A DNA stretch of 64,000 nucleotides, from IMG/VR virus record IMGVR_UViG_3300045283_000116, positions 1 to 64,000 of that record; one strand, 5' to 3'. The notes under the pieces were generated by a model, which did no database searches, was not told the DNA's origin, and was given only the letters and a program-made list of their open reading frames with translations. Origin of the DNA: a virus. Positions 1 to 7,189 of the stretch are shown here, piece after piece. The position numbers were made by a program, and so were the translations under genes. How positions within the stretch are numbered: position 1 is the stretch's first letter; every line of letters starts with the position of its first letter.

Positions 1-222
1 CTTCGCTTCGATCCCGGCTTGTTGGCGGCGGTTGACGAGGCTCGCGGCCAGGTGCCCCGAACGGCGTTTTTGATCCGTCTGATCGAGCATGGGCTCTCCC
101 AGGAGGTTCCGGTGGTGCCGGAGGCGGAGGCGACTCGGAGGGCGGTGCCGGTGCGTGGCGCGCGGGAGCATCTCCCTCGGTGCACGTGCGCGGTGTGTGT
201 GGCGACGAGGGGGAAGCGGTGA
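1..222 (+). CDS. Ribbon-helix-helix (CopG-like) protein, 5' truncated
   Basis: The reading frame is open from the first base, so the gene begins upstream of the window; 73 residues are visible. The first about 35 visible residues (RFDPGLLAAVDEARGQVPR then TAFLIRLIEHGL) have the pattern of the two helices of a ribbon-helix-helix DNA-binding domain. The C-terminal tail has a CxCxxC cluster that might bind metal. Its stop overlaps the GTG start of the next gene, so it belongs to the same operon. Function as a regulator is inferred from the fold pattern only. Confidence 0.6.
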   Translation, partial: LRFDPGLLAAVDEARGQVPRTAFLIRLIEHGLSQEVPVVPEAEATRRAVPVRGAREHLPRCTCAVCVATRGKR

Positions 223-500
223 GCCCCGGCCAGGGCGATCCGTTCCGGCGCGCGTGGCCCGCGCCGCTGTCAGGCCAGGACTTCGATCAGGTCAATGGCG
301 AGCATCCGATCCTGGTCGATGTGCTCGGGGCGGTGGCGGTCGCCGCGCTGGGCGAGGGCGTGGAGCGCGGCGTGATGCTCGACATCGGCGGCAAGCTGAA
401 CAAGCGCACCGAACGGGCCGAAGTGAGGTTTCTGCTCGCTCCCGGCCAGGTCGATGAGCTGATCGCCGAGCTCGTCAGGGCACGGAGCGCCGCGGAGTGA
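219..500 (+). CDS. Hypothetical protein, 93 aa
   Basis: I do not recognise this family. The GTG at 219 overlaps the stop of the previous gene (GTGA), the coupling used throughout this arm, and was preferred to an ATG at 180 that would give a long overlap. The first 30 residues look extended; the middle is a smooth alternating stretch (GAVAVAALGEGVERGVMLDIGGK) and the end a charged amphipathic helix. No signal peptide, membrane segment or metal cluster is visible. Confidence 0.6.
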   Translation: MSPGQGDPFRRAWPAPLSGQDFDQVNGEHPILVDVLGAVAVAALGEGVERGVMLDIGGKLNKRTERAEVRFLLAPGQVDELIAELVRARSAAE

Positions 501-685
501 GCGACCCGCTGGACCCGGTCGCCCGCCAGGTCTTCGGCCGCACGCGCCAGGAGGCGCTCGAGCAGCGCGTGTGCATCCGCTGCGGCGAGAACCCCACGTT
601 CACCACCGAGGCGGGCAGGCGCGAGTATGAGATCAGCGCCGTCTGCGAGCCGTGCTTCGACGCCATGTTCGGTGACGACGGGTGA
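497..685 (+). CDS. Small zinc-ribbon protein, 62 aa
   Basis: Two CxxC knuckles (CIRC near residue 27 and CEPC near residue 51) separated by about 20 residues make a typical zinc ribbon. Small proteins of this kind are common in actinophage early and accessory regions, where they usually have no assigned function. It starts with GTG overlapping the previous stop and ends overlapping the next GTG. A DNA- or protein-binding adaptor role is only an inference from the fold. Confidence 0.65.
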   Translation: MSDPLDPVARQVFGRTRQEALEQRVCIRCGENPTFTTEAGRREYEISAVCEPCFDAMFGDDG

Positions 686-1155
686 GCTCCGAGCACCAGC
701 GTGAGATCGAGCGACTCGCGTCCAGGGTTCACGCGCTGGGCATCCAGTCGGTGACGATCGGCCGCGCCCACGTCACGTTGGGCCGCGACGATTTCGAGGG
801 CCTGCTCGCATTGGCCGAGTCGGTGACGCCGCTGTCAGACCTCGACGCCAAAAAGCTCGGCCCGTTCGCCCGCGACTCCGAAACCTCCCGCAAGGCGGCA
901 TTGGCGAACTACCCGCGCCAGGGCACGCAGCGCCACCGGATCATCGAAGCCCTGCGCCACCCCGACCCTCACGGGCGTCACGGTCTGACGCGCGAGCAGA
1001 TCGCCCAGCGCACCGGGATAACGCCGGACGCCGTCCGCCCGCGCGTCGTCGAGCTGATCGAGGGCGGCTGGCTGTGGGCGCACGAGACGCGCAAGACGAA
1101 GCTCGGCCAGGACGCCGAGATCCTGCTGCTGACCCGGCGCGCCGTGGAGACATGA
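682..1155 (+). CDS. Winged-helix DNA-binding protein, 157 aa
   Basis: Residues about 80-150 have the pattern of a winged helix: a helix ending RHRIIEALRHPDPHG, then TREQIAQRTGITPDAVRPRVVELIEGGWL (helix-turn-helix with recognition helix) and a strand-rich wing ending ILLLTRR. The first 60 residues are a separate charged helical and beta segment. The gene lies in the coupled small-gene operon (GTGA and ATGA junctions). It is likely a transcriptional or replication-linked DNA-binding protein; partner and target cannot be read from the sequence. Confidence 0.6.
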   Translation: MSSEHQREIERLASRVHALGIQSVTIGRAHVTLGRDDFEGLLALAESVTPLSDLDAKKLGPFARDSETSRKAALANYPRQGTQRHRIIEALRHPDPHGRHGLTREQIAQRTGITPDAVRPRVVELIEGGWLWAHETRKTKLGQDAEILLLTRRAVET

Positions 1156-1502
1156 GCTGGGTCCGCGGTGGACGCTTGTTCGATGCGCGGCTCACGCGCC
1201 GCCGCCGCGTGGCCGATGATCCGGTCATGAACGTGCATCAGCTTCCGACGACGCTGCGCGCCCGCCTTGCCCAGCGCGTGATCGAGGACGTGATCGAAGG
1301 CTCCGCGCTGGACAGCCACTCCGCCCAGCGCAACCTGTCGCACGGCTACGTGATCGCCGACCTGATGCTGCCCGTGATCGCCGATGCGGTCGAGCACCTG
1401 CGCGTCCCGGTCCTCGACACGGACCCGCCGGACGACGCGGCCAAGCTGGAGCGCTGGAACGCGGCGCTCGAGAACGTCCTCGCCGTCCTCGCCGAACGCT
1501 AG
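1152..1502 (+). CDS. Hypothetical protein, 116 aa
   Basis: Unrecognised. ATG 1152 overlaps the preceding stop (ATGA). The N-terminus is very basic (an RLTRRRRV stretch); the rest is predicted largely helical with an acidic C-terminal helix. It is the last gene of the first operon: a strong hairpin terminator follows within ten bases of the stop. Confidence 0.6.
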   Translation: MSWVRGGRLFDARLTRRRRVADDPVMNVHQLPTTLRARLAQRVIEDVIEGSALDSHSAQRNLSHGYVIADLMLPVIADAVEHLRVPVLDTDPPDDAAKLERWNAALENVLAVLAER

Positions 1503-1508
1503 AAGCAC

Positions 1509-1535
1509 AACGCCCCGCGGGGTGAGCGGGGCGTT
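1509..1535 (+). terminator. Intrinsic terminator, perfect 10-bp stem
   Basis: AACGCCCCGC and GCGGGGCGTT pair perfectly around a 7-base loop, seven bases after the stop of the preceding gene. The run of T after the stem is short, as is usual for high-GC terminators. Being a perfect inverted repeat, it could also end the minus-strand transcript that runs towards it from 1691. Confidence 0.85.
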
Positions 1536-1595
1536 GCTATGGGCAGGGGTCCATATCGGGCCGAGCTCATGCGCATGTCGGCCCGCCGTTCGAGG

Positions 1596-1691
1596 TTACA
1601 GGCGGCGGTGGTATGCGCCAAGGCACAGCAGCGCCAGGATGCAGGCGAGCAGGATGATCTCGATCGTGCTGTTGGAGATGTCGGCGAGCAT
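1596..1691 (-). CDS. Single-span membrane peptide, 31 aa
   Basis: On the minus strand an ATG at 1691 opens a 31-codon frame ending TAA. The peptide has a polar start (MLADISNST), about 19 hydrophobic residues (IEIILLACILALLCLGA) and a basic tail (YHRRL), the pattern of a one-pass membrane peptide. An AGGACGGGG ribosome-binding site lies upstream. It is isolated between two plus-strand operons and resembles the 30-residue peptide at 52948-53040 in architecture only. Its role (holin accessory, exclusion or regulatory micropeptide) is unknown. Confidence 0.55.
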   Translation of the reverse strand: MLADISNSTIEIILLACILALLCLGAYHRRL

Positions 1692-1928
1692 GGCCCCGTC
1701 CTACCCGCTGTGACTGGAGTCCTGACTTGCGAGCGCCGCGGCCTCGAGCCGGCTTCGAGGCCCAGCCCCAGATTGCGACCGTAGTCTGAACAACCGTTTT
1801 TGCGCAAAATGCAGGGCGGACGAACGGACTACCCCGCTTTTCAGAACTTCCTCCCCCGCGCGCGTGTAGTGTCGGCTCGCGGCGTCGCCCCAGCGCCGAG
1901 TCGGTTCCCCAATCACAAGGAGGGAAGC
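1692..1928. promoter_or_regulatory. Divergent intergenic region with operator-like site
   Basis: No convincing gene is seen here. The stretch separates the minus-strand peptide from the secreted-protein gene at 1929. It holds an exact GACTGGAGTC at 1712-1721 followed by TGACTTGCGAG, TANNNT-type candidate -10 boxes at 1782 (TAGTCT) and 1867 (TAGTGT), and an AAGGAGGG ribosome-binding site just before 1929. Which -10 is used cannot be decided by eye. Confidence 0.5.
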
Positions 1929-3446
1929 ATGAGCTTCCGTCTCGCGCTCGGAGTGAGCGTCGCTGCGATGGCCCTGGCGGTCCCCGCGGCAGCAATGGCA
2001 GTCCCAGGAGATCCCGCGATCTCCAACCCGGTGCCGGGCGTGTTCCGGCTCAACCCGCGGACCCTCGAGCCCGGCTGTTTCACGCAGCGGGCGCTGCCGG
2101 TCGATGTCGACGGCCATCTGGTCTTCGGCCTCGTCGGCATCACCCAGGAGGAGCACATCACGGTCGATGACGGCGCGCCGTTCTCGATCGACCAGGTGCT
2201 CGTCCCGTCACTGACCGACGGCTACAAGGTCTACAACGGATTCGACACCGGGACGGTCAACAACGATCCGGACATCGACCCCGGCCAGACGGCCACGGGC
2301 CTCACCAGCCCGAACGCAACCGTCGACCTCGGCGACACGATCATCTGCATCAGCGGCGACCACCGCGACATCGTGCCGATGAACAAGCCCTACAACCAGG
2401 AGGACGGCGGGCTCGTCTCCGCGAAGAACCGCCCGGTCCTGACGCCGAAGGTCGTCGGCCTGGGCGAGTCGAGCATCGACCCGCTCAACACGTTCAAGAT
2501 CGCGTTCGGCTACGACTCGACGCCGTGGTACACGCGGCCCGCGTTCGAGACCGGCGCGAACGGCAACGCGCTGTTCCCCTCGGTCACCGATCCCAACGCG
2601 TTCCCGTCCCCGACGTTCGACGGCATCCTGCCGACGTTCGTCGATCTGTTCCCGCGCAACGATCCCGGCACGTATGACGCCCAGCGCGTCAACATGGTCA
2701 AGGACGCGCGCGGCGACTTCCTGCCGTTCAACATCCCCGGTCAGGGCCAGACGTTCCTGTTCCGGGTCGGCGGGGATTCGACGGCGTGGATCGACGATGG
2801 CGGCGTTCCCGGTCCGGGCATCGGCCTGCTGACGGTCCTCAGCCGGGGCGACTTCCCGGTCTCGTGGACGCTGCGGCCGAGCCTCGCCGCCCCGTCGTCG
2901 CTGCGTAGCGTGACGTTCACGCCCGCGCAGTTCGACGCCTGGGAGCAGGGATGGCAGGACTACTACTGCGGCAAGGGTCCGCACCCGACACTCCCGCTGG
3001 CTCCTGGCACCAACAGCCCGGACCCGCGTGATTGCCCGGTCGTCATCAACCTGCCGGAGACGAAGCCGGTGGCGACGCCGAGCAACCCGACCCCGGCCCA
3101 GGTGGTCCAGGTGCCGGTGACGACGGCGACGAACACCACGACGGCGACCAACACGGTTACCAAGGTGGAGACTCCCGCCGCAGTTTCGACGGCGAAGATC
3201 CAGAAGGCGACGACGTGTCACGGCAGCCGCGTGATCCACATCGTCTGGCCGAAGTCGGCGAAGTCGGGCACGTTGCTGTTCCGCAGCAAGGTCGTCCACG
3301 CCAAGTCGAGCGGTGGCCGCCTGCGTGCGACCGCCGATCTGCGCGGCATGGTCGGTACTCCGGGTGCGTACATGAAGGTCGTCCAGTTGACGACCCTCAA
3401 GTCAGGGAAGCACCTGGCGTTCACCCGGCCGTTCAAGGTCTGCTAG
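1929..3446 (+). CDS. Secreted protein with C-terminal Cys-bounded beta domain, 505 aa
   Basis: ATG 1929 follows a strong AAGGAGGG site and begins a Sec signal peptide (a short basic start, then a hydrophobic stretch ending VPAAAMA, cleavage near residue 24). The mature protein is about 390 residues of beta-rich sequence with few cysteines, a Pro/Thr-rich linker (about residues 385-435, TTATNTTTATNTVTKVE), then a final domain of about 75 residues that starts and ends with Cys and contains LRGMVGTPGAYMKV and a terminal RPFKVC. That last pattern is, to my knowledge, common in secreted proteins of Solirubrobacterales. The gene is a single unit with its own terminator, like a moron. Function unknown; it may coat virions or act on the host surface. 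Confidence 0.75.
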   Translation: MSFRLALGVSVAAMALAVPAAAMAVPGDPAISNPVPGVFRLNPRTLEPGCFTQRALPVDVDGHLVFGLVGITQEEHITVDDGAPFSIDQVLVPSLTDGYKVYNGFDTGTVNNDPDIDPGQTATGLTSPNATVDLGDTIICISGDHRDIVPMNKPYNQEDGGLVSAKNRPVLTPKVVGLGESSIDPLNTFKIAFGYDSTPWYTRPAFETGANGNALFPSVTDPNAFPSPTFDGILPTFVDLFPRNDPGTYDAQRVNMVKDARGDFLPFNIPGQGQTFLFRVGGDSTAWIDDGGVPGPGIGLLTVLSRGDFPVSWTLRPSLAAPSSLRSVTFTPAQFDAWEQGWQDYYCGKGPHPTLPLAPGTNSPDPRDCPVVINLPETKPVATPSNPTPAQVVQVPVTTATNTTTATNTVTKVETPAAVSTAKIQKATTCHGSRVIHIVWPKSAKSGTLLFRSKVVHAKSSGGRLRATADLRGMVGTPGAYMKVVQLTTLKSGKHLAFTRPFKVC

Positions 3447-3469
3447 CGGACGCGAGCCGTTGCAGCGAC

Positions 3470-3501
3470 ACGAGAGGCCCCGTCACGGCGGGGCCTCTCG
3501 T
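3470..3501 (+). terminator. Intrinsic terminator, perfect 13-bp stem
   Basis: ACGAGAGGCCCCG pairs perfectly with CGGGGCCTCTCGT around the loop TCACGG, starting 23 bases after the stop of the secreted-protein gene. It isolates that gene from the small-gene operon downstream. Confidence 0.9.
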
Positions 3502-3533
3502 CGTTCTGCCCGCATTTTCCGGGGATACGTGGC

Positions 3534-3560
3534 TTGACATCATTTGATATCAATGAGATC
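3534..3560 (+). promoter_or_regulatory. Promoter with TTGACA box and TTGATATCAA palindrome
   Basis: A consensus -35 TTGACA at 3534-3539 lies in an unusually AT-rich patch with the perfect palindrome TTGATATCAA at 3544-3553, inside the -35 to -10 spacer. This is the classic place for a repressor dimer. No consensus -10 is seen at 17 bp, so the exact start is uncertain. It probably drives the gene array that begins at 3653. Confidence 0.5.
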
Positions 3561-3652
3561 GTCTACATGGCCGGTCGCGCTGGGAAAGAGATGCGCTTGG
3601 CGGCGCATCCCGCGCGACCGGCCGCACCCGAACACGGAGGGGAAATGCGCAG

Positions 3653-3835
3653 ATGCCGGATGCTGGAACATCATCGACTACGACGACGCGACTGCTGGCG
3701 GTCACCATCGAGCACAGCGCCGAAGCGGATCTCGACGCGCTGCTGGCGACATGGATCGAAGATCAAGCGCTACCAGAGCTCCTTGAAGCAGCTCCGAAGT
3801 CGCGACTGATGTCGCTCGAAGTGGTGGCCCCGTGA
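3653..3835 (+). CDS. Hypothetical protein, 60 aa
   Basis: The ATG lies ten bases after GGAGGGG. The product has a Thr/Ser-rich start, a beta segment (RLLAVTIEHS) and an acidic amphipathic helix (AEADLDALLATWIEDQALPELLE). Its stop overlaps the GTG of the next gene. Frames starting at 3534 and 3544 overlap it but have shadow-like composition. No family is recognised. About 90 bases between the promoter palindrome and this start hold no supported gene. Confidence 0.5.
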   Translation: MPDAGTSSTTTTRLLAVTIEHSAEADLDALLATWIEDQALPELLEAAPKSRLMSLEVVAP

Positions 3836-4044
3836 ACACCGTGTTCACGATCACCGTCGAAGTCCGGCACGCAGACGACGCCGACGCGACGGTCCTCGAG
3901 GACTGGCTGCGGCGCATCACCGACCAGTGGCTCGTTGGTTGCGGGCGCATGGACGTGGACGCGAAGGTCGTGGCCGTCGTCGACGCCAAATCGCCGTGGG
4001 ACACGGAGCCCGCGGAAACCCGAGTGCCCCAGGAAGCAGAATGA
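3832..4044 (+). CDS. Hypothetical protein, 70 aa
   Basis: GTG 3832 overlaps the preceding stop. The sequence alternates a strand (NTVFTITVEVRH), a helix (ADATVLEDWLRRITDQWL) and a strand (DVDAKVVAVVDAK), which looks like a small beta-alpha-beta fold. It is acidic and has one Cys. Unrecognised; member of the coupled small-gene array. Confidence 0.55.
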   Translation: MNTVFTITVEVRHADDADATVLEDWLRRITDQWLVGCGRMDVDAKVVAVVDAKSPWDTEPAETRVPQEAE

Positions 4045-4047
4045 GCG

Positions 4048-4230
4048 TTGGAGTCCAAATACCACGCTGCGCAGATCCAGGAAATCCTCAACAAGGCCAG
4101 AGCAGAAGGGCGCTATGTCGACATTGGCGATCATCGCGGTCGCAGTGGTGGGGGCGGTCCTGCTGAGCTCCCTCGTTCTGCTGATCGTGGGTATGACGAT
4201 GGCGAGCAGGGCCAGCGACGAGTTGAGTGA
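4048..4230 (+). CDS. Possible small protein overlapping the next gene
   Basis: A TTG-initiated frame whose first 24 codons encode a plausible helix (ESKYHAAQIQEILNKARAEG). The rest overlaps the membrane-protein gene at 4115 and is low-complexity Gly/Arg/Pro, as expected for a shadow frame. The alternative ATG at 4041 in another frame gives an even less protein-like product. Either the upstream part is real with a long overlap, or the 70 bases are a leader for the 4115 gene. Confidence 0.25.
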   Translation: MESKYHAAQIQEILNKARAEGRYVDIGDHRGRSGGGGPAELPRSADRGYDDGEQGQRRVE

Positions 4231-4351
4231 GCGCCGCGCGCTGAGCCAGCTACCCGACCACTCCTCGACCGAGGCATGGCGGCAGGCTGCTGCGCAGTCG
4301 CAGGCGGTCGCCGACGCCCGGCGCGGCGAGAATGGGAAGACCTCCCGGTGA
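4115..4351 (+). CDS. Small membrane protein, 78 aa
   Basis: ATG 4115 follows AGAAGGG. Residues about 3-28 (LAIIAVAVVGAVLLSSLVLL) form one strong transmembrane segment, followed by a polar helical tail rich in Ala, Glu, Arg and Gln that would lie in the cytoplasm or periplasm. The stop overlaps the GTG of the next gene, which also encodes a membrane protein, so the two may work together. No family is recognised. Confidence 0.6.
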   Translation: MSTLAIIAVAVVGAVLLSSLVLLIVGMTMASRASDELSERRALSQLPDHSSTEAWRQAAAQSQAVADARRGENGKTSR

Positions 4352-4545
4352 TCGTCACGCTCGTCCTGTTCGGCGTCCTCGTCGTCGTGTGGGGCTGGTG
4401 CCAGCACCGCCGCCTCCGCCACGAGGCCGCGGTCGCCTGGTTCGATCGCCGGGAGGCCAAGCTGCACGCCGACGTGGACGTGCTCCTGTACGGGCTGACC
4501 GACATGGAACACGCGCGCGCGTATATGGAGGACGAGGCGGCATGA
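4348..4545 (+). CDS. Small membrane protein, 65 aa
   Basis: GTG 4348 overlaps the previous stop. The first about 17 residues (VIVTLVLFGVLVVVWGW) are a transmembrane helix, followed by a His/Arg-rich segment (CQHRRLRHEAA) and an acidic helix. It pairs with the preceding membrane protein in a coupled unit. No family is recognised and no signal-peptidase site is evident. Confidence 0.6.
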   Translation: MIVTLVLFGVLVVVWGWCQHRRLRHEAAVAWFDRREAKLHADVDVLLYGLTDMEHARAYMEDEAA

Positions 4546-4823
4546 GCACCGATCCGGTCCGCAGCGAGGAACCGACCGACCGTCTGACCCGGCTGTGCGC
4601 CGCGATGACCGACGCGCTTGACGCACACCCGGAGCGCGGCGACGAGAAGTGCATCGTGTTCCTCGACAGCGACTCCGAGGGGCGCGGCGGGCTGCAACTG
4701 CACGGCTACGACGACGACCGCGAGGCGCTCGCCAACCTGTTCATGCACCTGCGCGCGATCTTCAAGTCCCACGGCTCCGACTTGCAAATCCACGCTCTCG
4801 GCGACGACGGGACGATGCAATGA
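4542..4823 (+). CDS. Hypothetical protein, 93 aa
   Basis: ATG 4542 overlaps the preceding stop (ATGA). A compact acidic protein: helix (DRLTRLCAAMTDALDAH), strand (KCIVFLDSDSEG), strand (GGLQLHGYDD), helix (DREALANLFMHLRAIFKSHG), strand (DLQIHAL). A helix-strand-strand-helix-strand order like this is frequent in small phage accessory proteins of unknown role. No catalytic motif is visible. Confidence 0.6.
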   Translation: MSTDPVRSEEPTDRLTRLCAAMTDALDAHPERGDEKCIVFLDSDSEGRGGLQLHGYDDDREALANLFMHLRAIFKSHGSDLQIHALGDDGTMQ

Positions 4824-4987
4824 CGCGCGTGCGGAGATTCGACGTGAAGATCGGCCGCTACACGTTCCATGTGGACGCCTTCGATTGGCGCTCTGCGCAG
4901 CACGCCGCGCAGAAGCGCTACCACGACATCACCGCCGAGCGGGCACCGTTCGTGGCGAAGTCGGCAGTCAGGCGGGCGCGGCCGTGA
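4820..4987 (+). CDS. Hypothetical protein, 55 aa
   Basis: ATG 4820 overlaps the preceding stop. Strongly basic: MTRVRRFDVKIGRYTFHVDAF begins with two strands, followed by a helix (DWRSAQHAAQKRYHDIT). The strand-strand-helix order and positive charge could suit nucleic-acid binding, but nothing diagnostic is present. Coupled to the next gene by GTGA. Confidence 0.55.
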   Translation: MTRVRRFDVKIGRYTFHVDAFDWRSAQHAAQKRYHDITAERAPFVAKSAVRRARP

Positions 4988-5193
4988 GCTTCGTTCACCC
5001 ACGCGCGCGTGAGCGCTACGACCTTGAGGCGATCTCGGTCTGGCTGGAGGGTGCATTGCCCCCGGCCCTGGTCGGCCCGCCGACCCCGTGGGCGTACATC
5101 GCCGAACTGGAGTCCGAGGTTCGGGCTGCGCGCCTTATGCAGCTCGAGATCCTCGCCGCGACGTTGCGCGCCGTGCTGGCGGAGTGCTCGTGA
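4984..5193 (+). CDS. Hypothetical protein, 69 aa
   Basis: GTG 4984 overlaps the previous stop. The C-terminal 35 residues form a heptad-like helix (AYIAELESEVRAARLMQLEI onwards) that could dimerise. An AACTGGAGTC near-copy of the dispersed palindrome lies inside at 5105-5114. Unrecognised. Confidence 0.55.
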   Translation: MSFVHPRARERYDLEAISVWLEGALPPALVGPPTPWAYIAELESEVRAARLMQLEILAATLRAVLAECS

Positions 5194-5387
5194 GATCGGT
5201 CGCCGCCAAGATCGCCGAGGATCTCGATCGCCTCCAGGAGCACAACATGATCGCCGGGTGGCGGCGCGTGACTCAGGACGTGGGCAACGCGCGCTGGTTC
5301 ATCGAATGTGGTGGCACCTGGGGGCCGTACACGCAGACGCAGGCCATCGCGTTCGTCGACGGCTGCACGGCGATGGGGGCAGGATGA
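5190..5387 (+). CDS. Hypothetical protein, 65 aa
   Basis: GTG 5190 overlaps the preceding stop. An N-terminal helix (SVAAKIAEDLDRLQEHN) is followed by a compact Trp/Gly-containing part (WFIECGGTWGPYTQ). Two Cys residues are present without a metal-binding spacing. Unrecognised member of the coupled array. Confidence 0.55.
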   Translation: MRSVAAKIAEDLDRLQEHNMIAGWRRVTQDVGNARWFIECGGTWGPYTQTQAIAFVDGCTAMGAG

Positions 5388-5611
5388 CGATCGGCTCCAC
5401 CTACCGCGCGTGGGGACCGGCCGAGGGCTCGAAGCTCGGTCCGGCCCCGGAGGTACTCGTCGTCGGTAAGACCGACAAGGGCTGGGTCACCGAAGCAGCG
5501 CGCCAGCCCGCCGCCCTGATCGCCTTCGGCTGCGAGCACATGTGGATCGAGACCGCGAAGCCGAACCCGAACGTCATCCCCGGCACGAACCTCACCCTGG
5601 AGATCACATGA
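5384..5611 (+). CDS. Hypothetical protein, 75 aa
   Basis: ATG 5384 overlaps the preceding stop. The sequence is predicted to be a small beta barrel: TIGSTYRAWGP, EVLVVGKTDKGWVTEAA, LIAFGCEHMWIET, TNLTLEIT. SH3-like or OB-like small barrels look like this, but no family was recognised. It ends overlapping the ATG of the next gene. Confidence 0.55.
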   Translation: MTIGSTYRAWGPAEGSKLGPAPEVLVVGKTDKGWVTEAARQPAALIAFGCEHMWIETAKPNPNVIPGTNLTLEIT

Positions 5612-5967
5612 GAACCCGCCACCACCAGATCGGCCGCAAGCTCGAGACTCTCGTCGCGGTCTTGTGCGTCTTCGCGATCGCCGGGACCGCGGCCACGATC
5701 GCGCTCTCCGACACGGGCGGCGTCGGGACGACGATGGTCCCCTCGAACTTCGACAAGGCGGCGTACCTCGCTCTGCGGCCGATGACGCCGCCGCTGAACG
5801 ACAAGGTCGGTCCGATCCACTGCCGCCTGCACGGCCTGACGCTGGCCTACTGCAACGCGACGTTCACGGGCGGACAGCCGCTCAAGCTGCGCGTCTACGT
5901 CCAGTACATCGTCGCCAAGGACGCCTACAAGGTGTGGGCGCGGATCAGGGGCGTGCATGGCCCCTAA
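5608..5967 (+). CDS. Membrane-anchored or secreted protein, 119 aa
   Basis: ATG 5608 starts a basic n-region (MRTRHHQIGRK) followed by a hydrophobic segment (LVAVLCVFAIAGTAATIAL) that is either a signal anchor or a signal peptide. The remaining about 85 residues are beta-rich with two Cys (HCRLHGLTLAYC) that could form a disulphide outside the membrane. No enzyme motif is seen. The last four codons overlap the next gene. Confidence 0.6.
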   Translation: MRTRHHQIGRKLETLVAVLCVFAIAGTAATIALSDTGGVGTTMVPSNFDKAAYLALRPMTPPLNDKVGPIHCRLHGLTLAYCNATFTGGQPLKLRVYVQYIVAKDAYKVWARIRGVHGP

Positions 5968-6472
5968 CCCGCGGCGTCTCGACGCGCGCCTCGACGCGCT
6001 GTACGAGCGCATCCCGAGCCTGCCGTGCAAGGGCATCTGCTACGACTCGTGCGGCCCGATCGCCATGTCCAACCGCGAGCGCGCGAGGATCGAGACCGGC
6101 ATCCGCTCCGTCCACGTCGTGCAGCGCAACGGCGTGTCCGCGTGCTCGATGCTCGACCAGCACGGGCGCTGCTCCTGCTACGAGATCCGCCCGGCGATCT
6201 GCCGACTGTGGGGCGTGGCCGAGGGCATGGAGTGCCCGTACGGCTGCAAGCCCGAGCGCTATCTGACCCGCACGGAGGCGATGATGATCCTCGGCGAGGC
6301 GCTGACCATCGGCGGCGGCTCCACGGAGACGCAGGTGATGCAGGCGCTCGGCCAGATGCTCGAAACGCTGCCGCCCGACGACGAGTTGCGCCGCACCGCC
6401 GAGGCGATGATCCGCAAGCCCACGCTGGCCGGGCGCGTGAACACGAAACCGAAGTCCGTGATTGACCGATAG
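5957..6472 (+). CDS. YkgJ-type cysteine-cluster protein, 171 aa
   Basis: Nine cysteines fall in the pattern of the YkgJ/UPF0153 zinc- or iron-chelating family: Cys24, 28 and 32 (PCKGICYDSC), Cys63, Cys72 and 74 (GRCSCYEIRPAICR, including Cys82) and Cys93/97. The RPxxCR element is the family signature. The function of YkgJ proteins is not well established; metal binding is expected. The C-terminal 70 residues are helical and outside the cluster. ATG 5957 gives a short overlap with the upstream gene. Confidence 0.7.
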   Translation: MAPNPRRLDARLDALYERIPSLPCKGICYDSCGPIAMSNRERARIETGIRSVHVVQRNGVSACSMLDQHGRCSCYEIRPAICRLWGVAEGMECPYGCKPERYLTRTEAMMILGEALTIGGGSTETQVMQALGQMLETLPPDDELRRTAEAMIRKPTLAGRVNTKPKSVIDR

Positions 6473-6481
6473 GGGACCCGA

Positions 6482-7189
6482 ATGACCGAACTGCTCAGAC
6501 CAGAACTGACCGAGCTCCCGCCGAAGATGCGCAGGCTCCTGGTCGACAACCGCGGCTACCCGGTGCCGTGGTTCGTCACGTGGATCGACGAGAACGACAA
6601 CCCGCTGCCGGACGGCATGGGCAAGCCGGAGTTCGTGCGCGTGCTGCCGGAGAAGACGATTGAGGCGACCCGGTATCGCAAGTGCTGGGTATGCGGCGGG
6701 CAGCTTGGAGCCAACGTGGCGTTCACGATCGGCCCCATGTGCGTCGTGAACCGGATCAGCGCCGAGCCGCCCCAGCACCTTGAGTGCTCGCGCTGGTCGG
6801 CGATCAACTGCCCGTTCCTCGCGCGCCCGTACATGAAGCGCCAGGCGCTCGGCGACAAGCCGGTCGGCGAAGGGCCGGGCGTGATGATCGAGCGCAACCC
6901 CGGCGTGATCGTCGTCTGGGTCACGCGCGCGCAGTCGATGGGCTACCACGTCCACAACCACCTGCCGCTGTTCCACGTCGGCGAGCCGACGCTGGTCGAG
7001 TGGTACTCCGAGGGCCGCGAGGCCACGCGCGAGGAAGCCCAGCGCGGCATCGACACCGGCCTGCCGCTGCTGCTCGAAATGGCGGAGAAGGATGGCCCGG
7101 ACGCCGTCGCCGAGCTCGAGGCGATGACGGTCGTCGCCGAGAAGTTCCTGCCCGAGTCGAAACTAGAGTCTGCCTATGCCGGACGCTGA
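6482..7189 (+). CDS. Hypothetical Cys-containing protein, 235 aa
   Basis: Similar proteins (start GYPVPWFV, then KCWVCGGQLG, FTIGPMC, CPFL and a later RNPGVIVVW) are, as I recall, found in actinobacteria and their phages without known function. Cysteines at about 67, 70 and 85 and two further ones suggest a metal site. ATG 6482 follows GGGGACCC about seven bases upstream. The 3' end overlaps the start of the leaderless ribbon-helix-helix gene at 7176. Confidence 0.6.
   Translation: MTELLRPELTELPPKMRRLLVDNRGYPVPWFVTWIDENDNPLPDGMGKPEFVRVLPEKTIEATRYRKCWVCGGQLGANVAFTIGPMCVVNRISAEPPQHLECSRWSAINCPFLARPYMKRQALGDKPVGEGPGVMIERNPGVIVVWVTRAQSMGYHVHNHLPLFHVGEPTLVEWYSEGREATREEAQRGIDTGLPLLLEMAEKDGPDAVAELEAMTVVAEKFLPESKLESAYAGR
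7164..7169 (+). promoter_or_regulatory. -10 box TAGAGT for a leaderless transcript
   Basis: TAGAGT lies six bases before the ATG at 7176, the distance expected if transcription starts on the A of the start codon. The box is embedded in AACTAGAGTC, one mismatch from the dispersed GACTNNAGTC palindrome, so a protein bound there would cover the promoter. Confidence 0.55.

Noticed and set aside
1539-1784. Plus-strand 81-codon frame after the first terminator
   Set aside because: Overlaps the minus-strand membrane peptide and begins on the terminator flank; composition is shadow-like.
3544-3786. Alternative 80-codon frame with Cys and Trp residues
   Set aside because: Starts inside the promoter palindrome, has no ribosome-binding site and overlaps the better supported 3653 gene.
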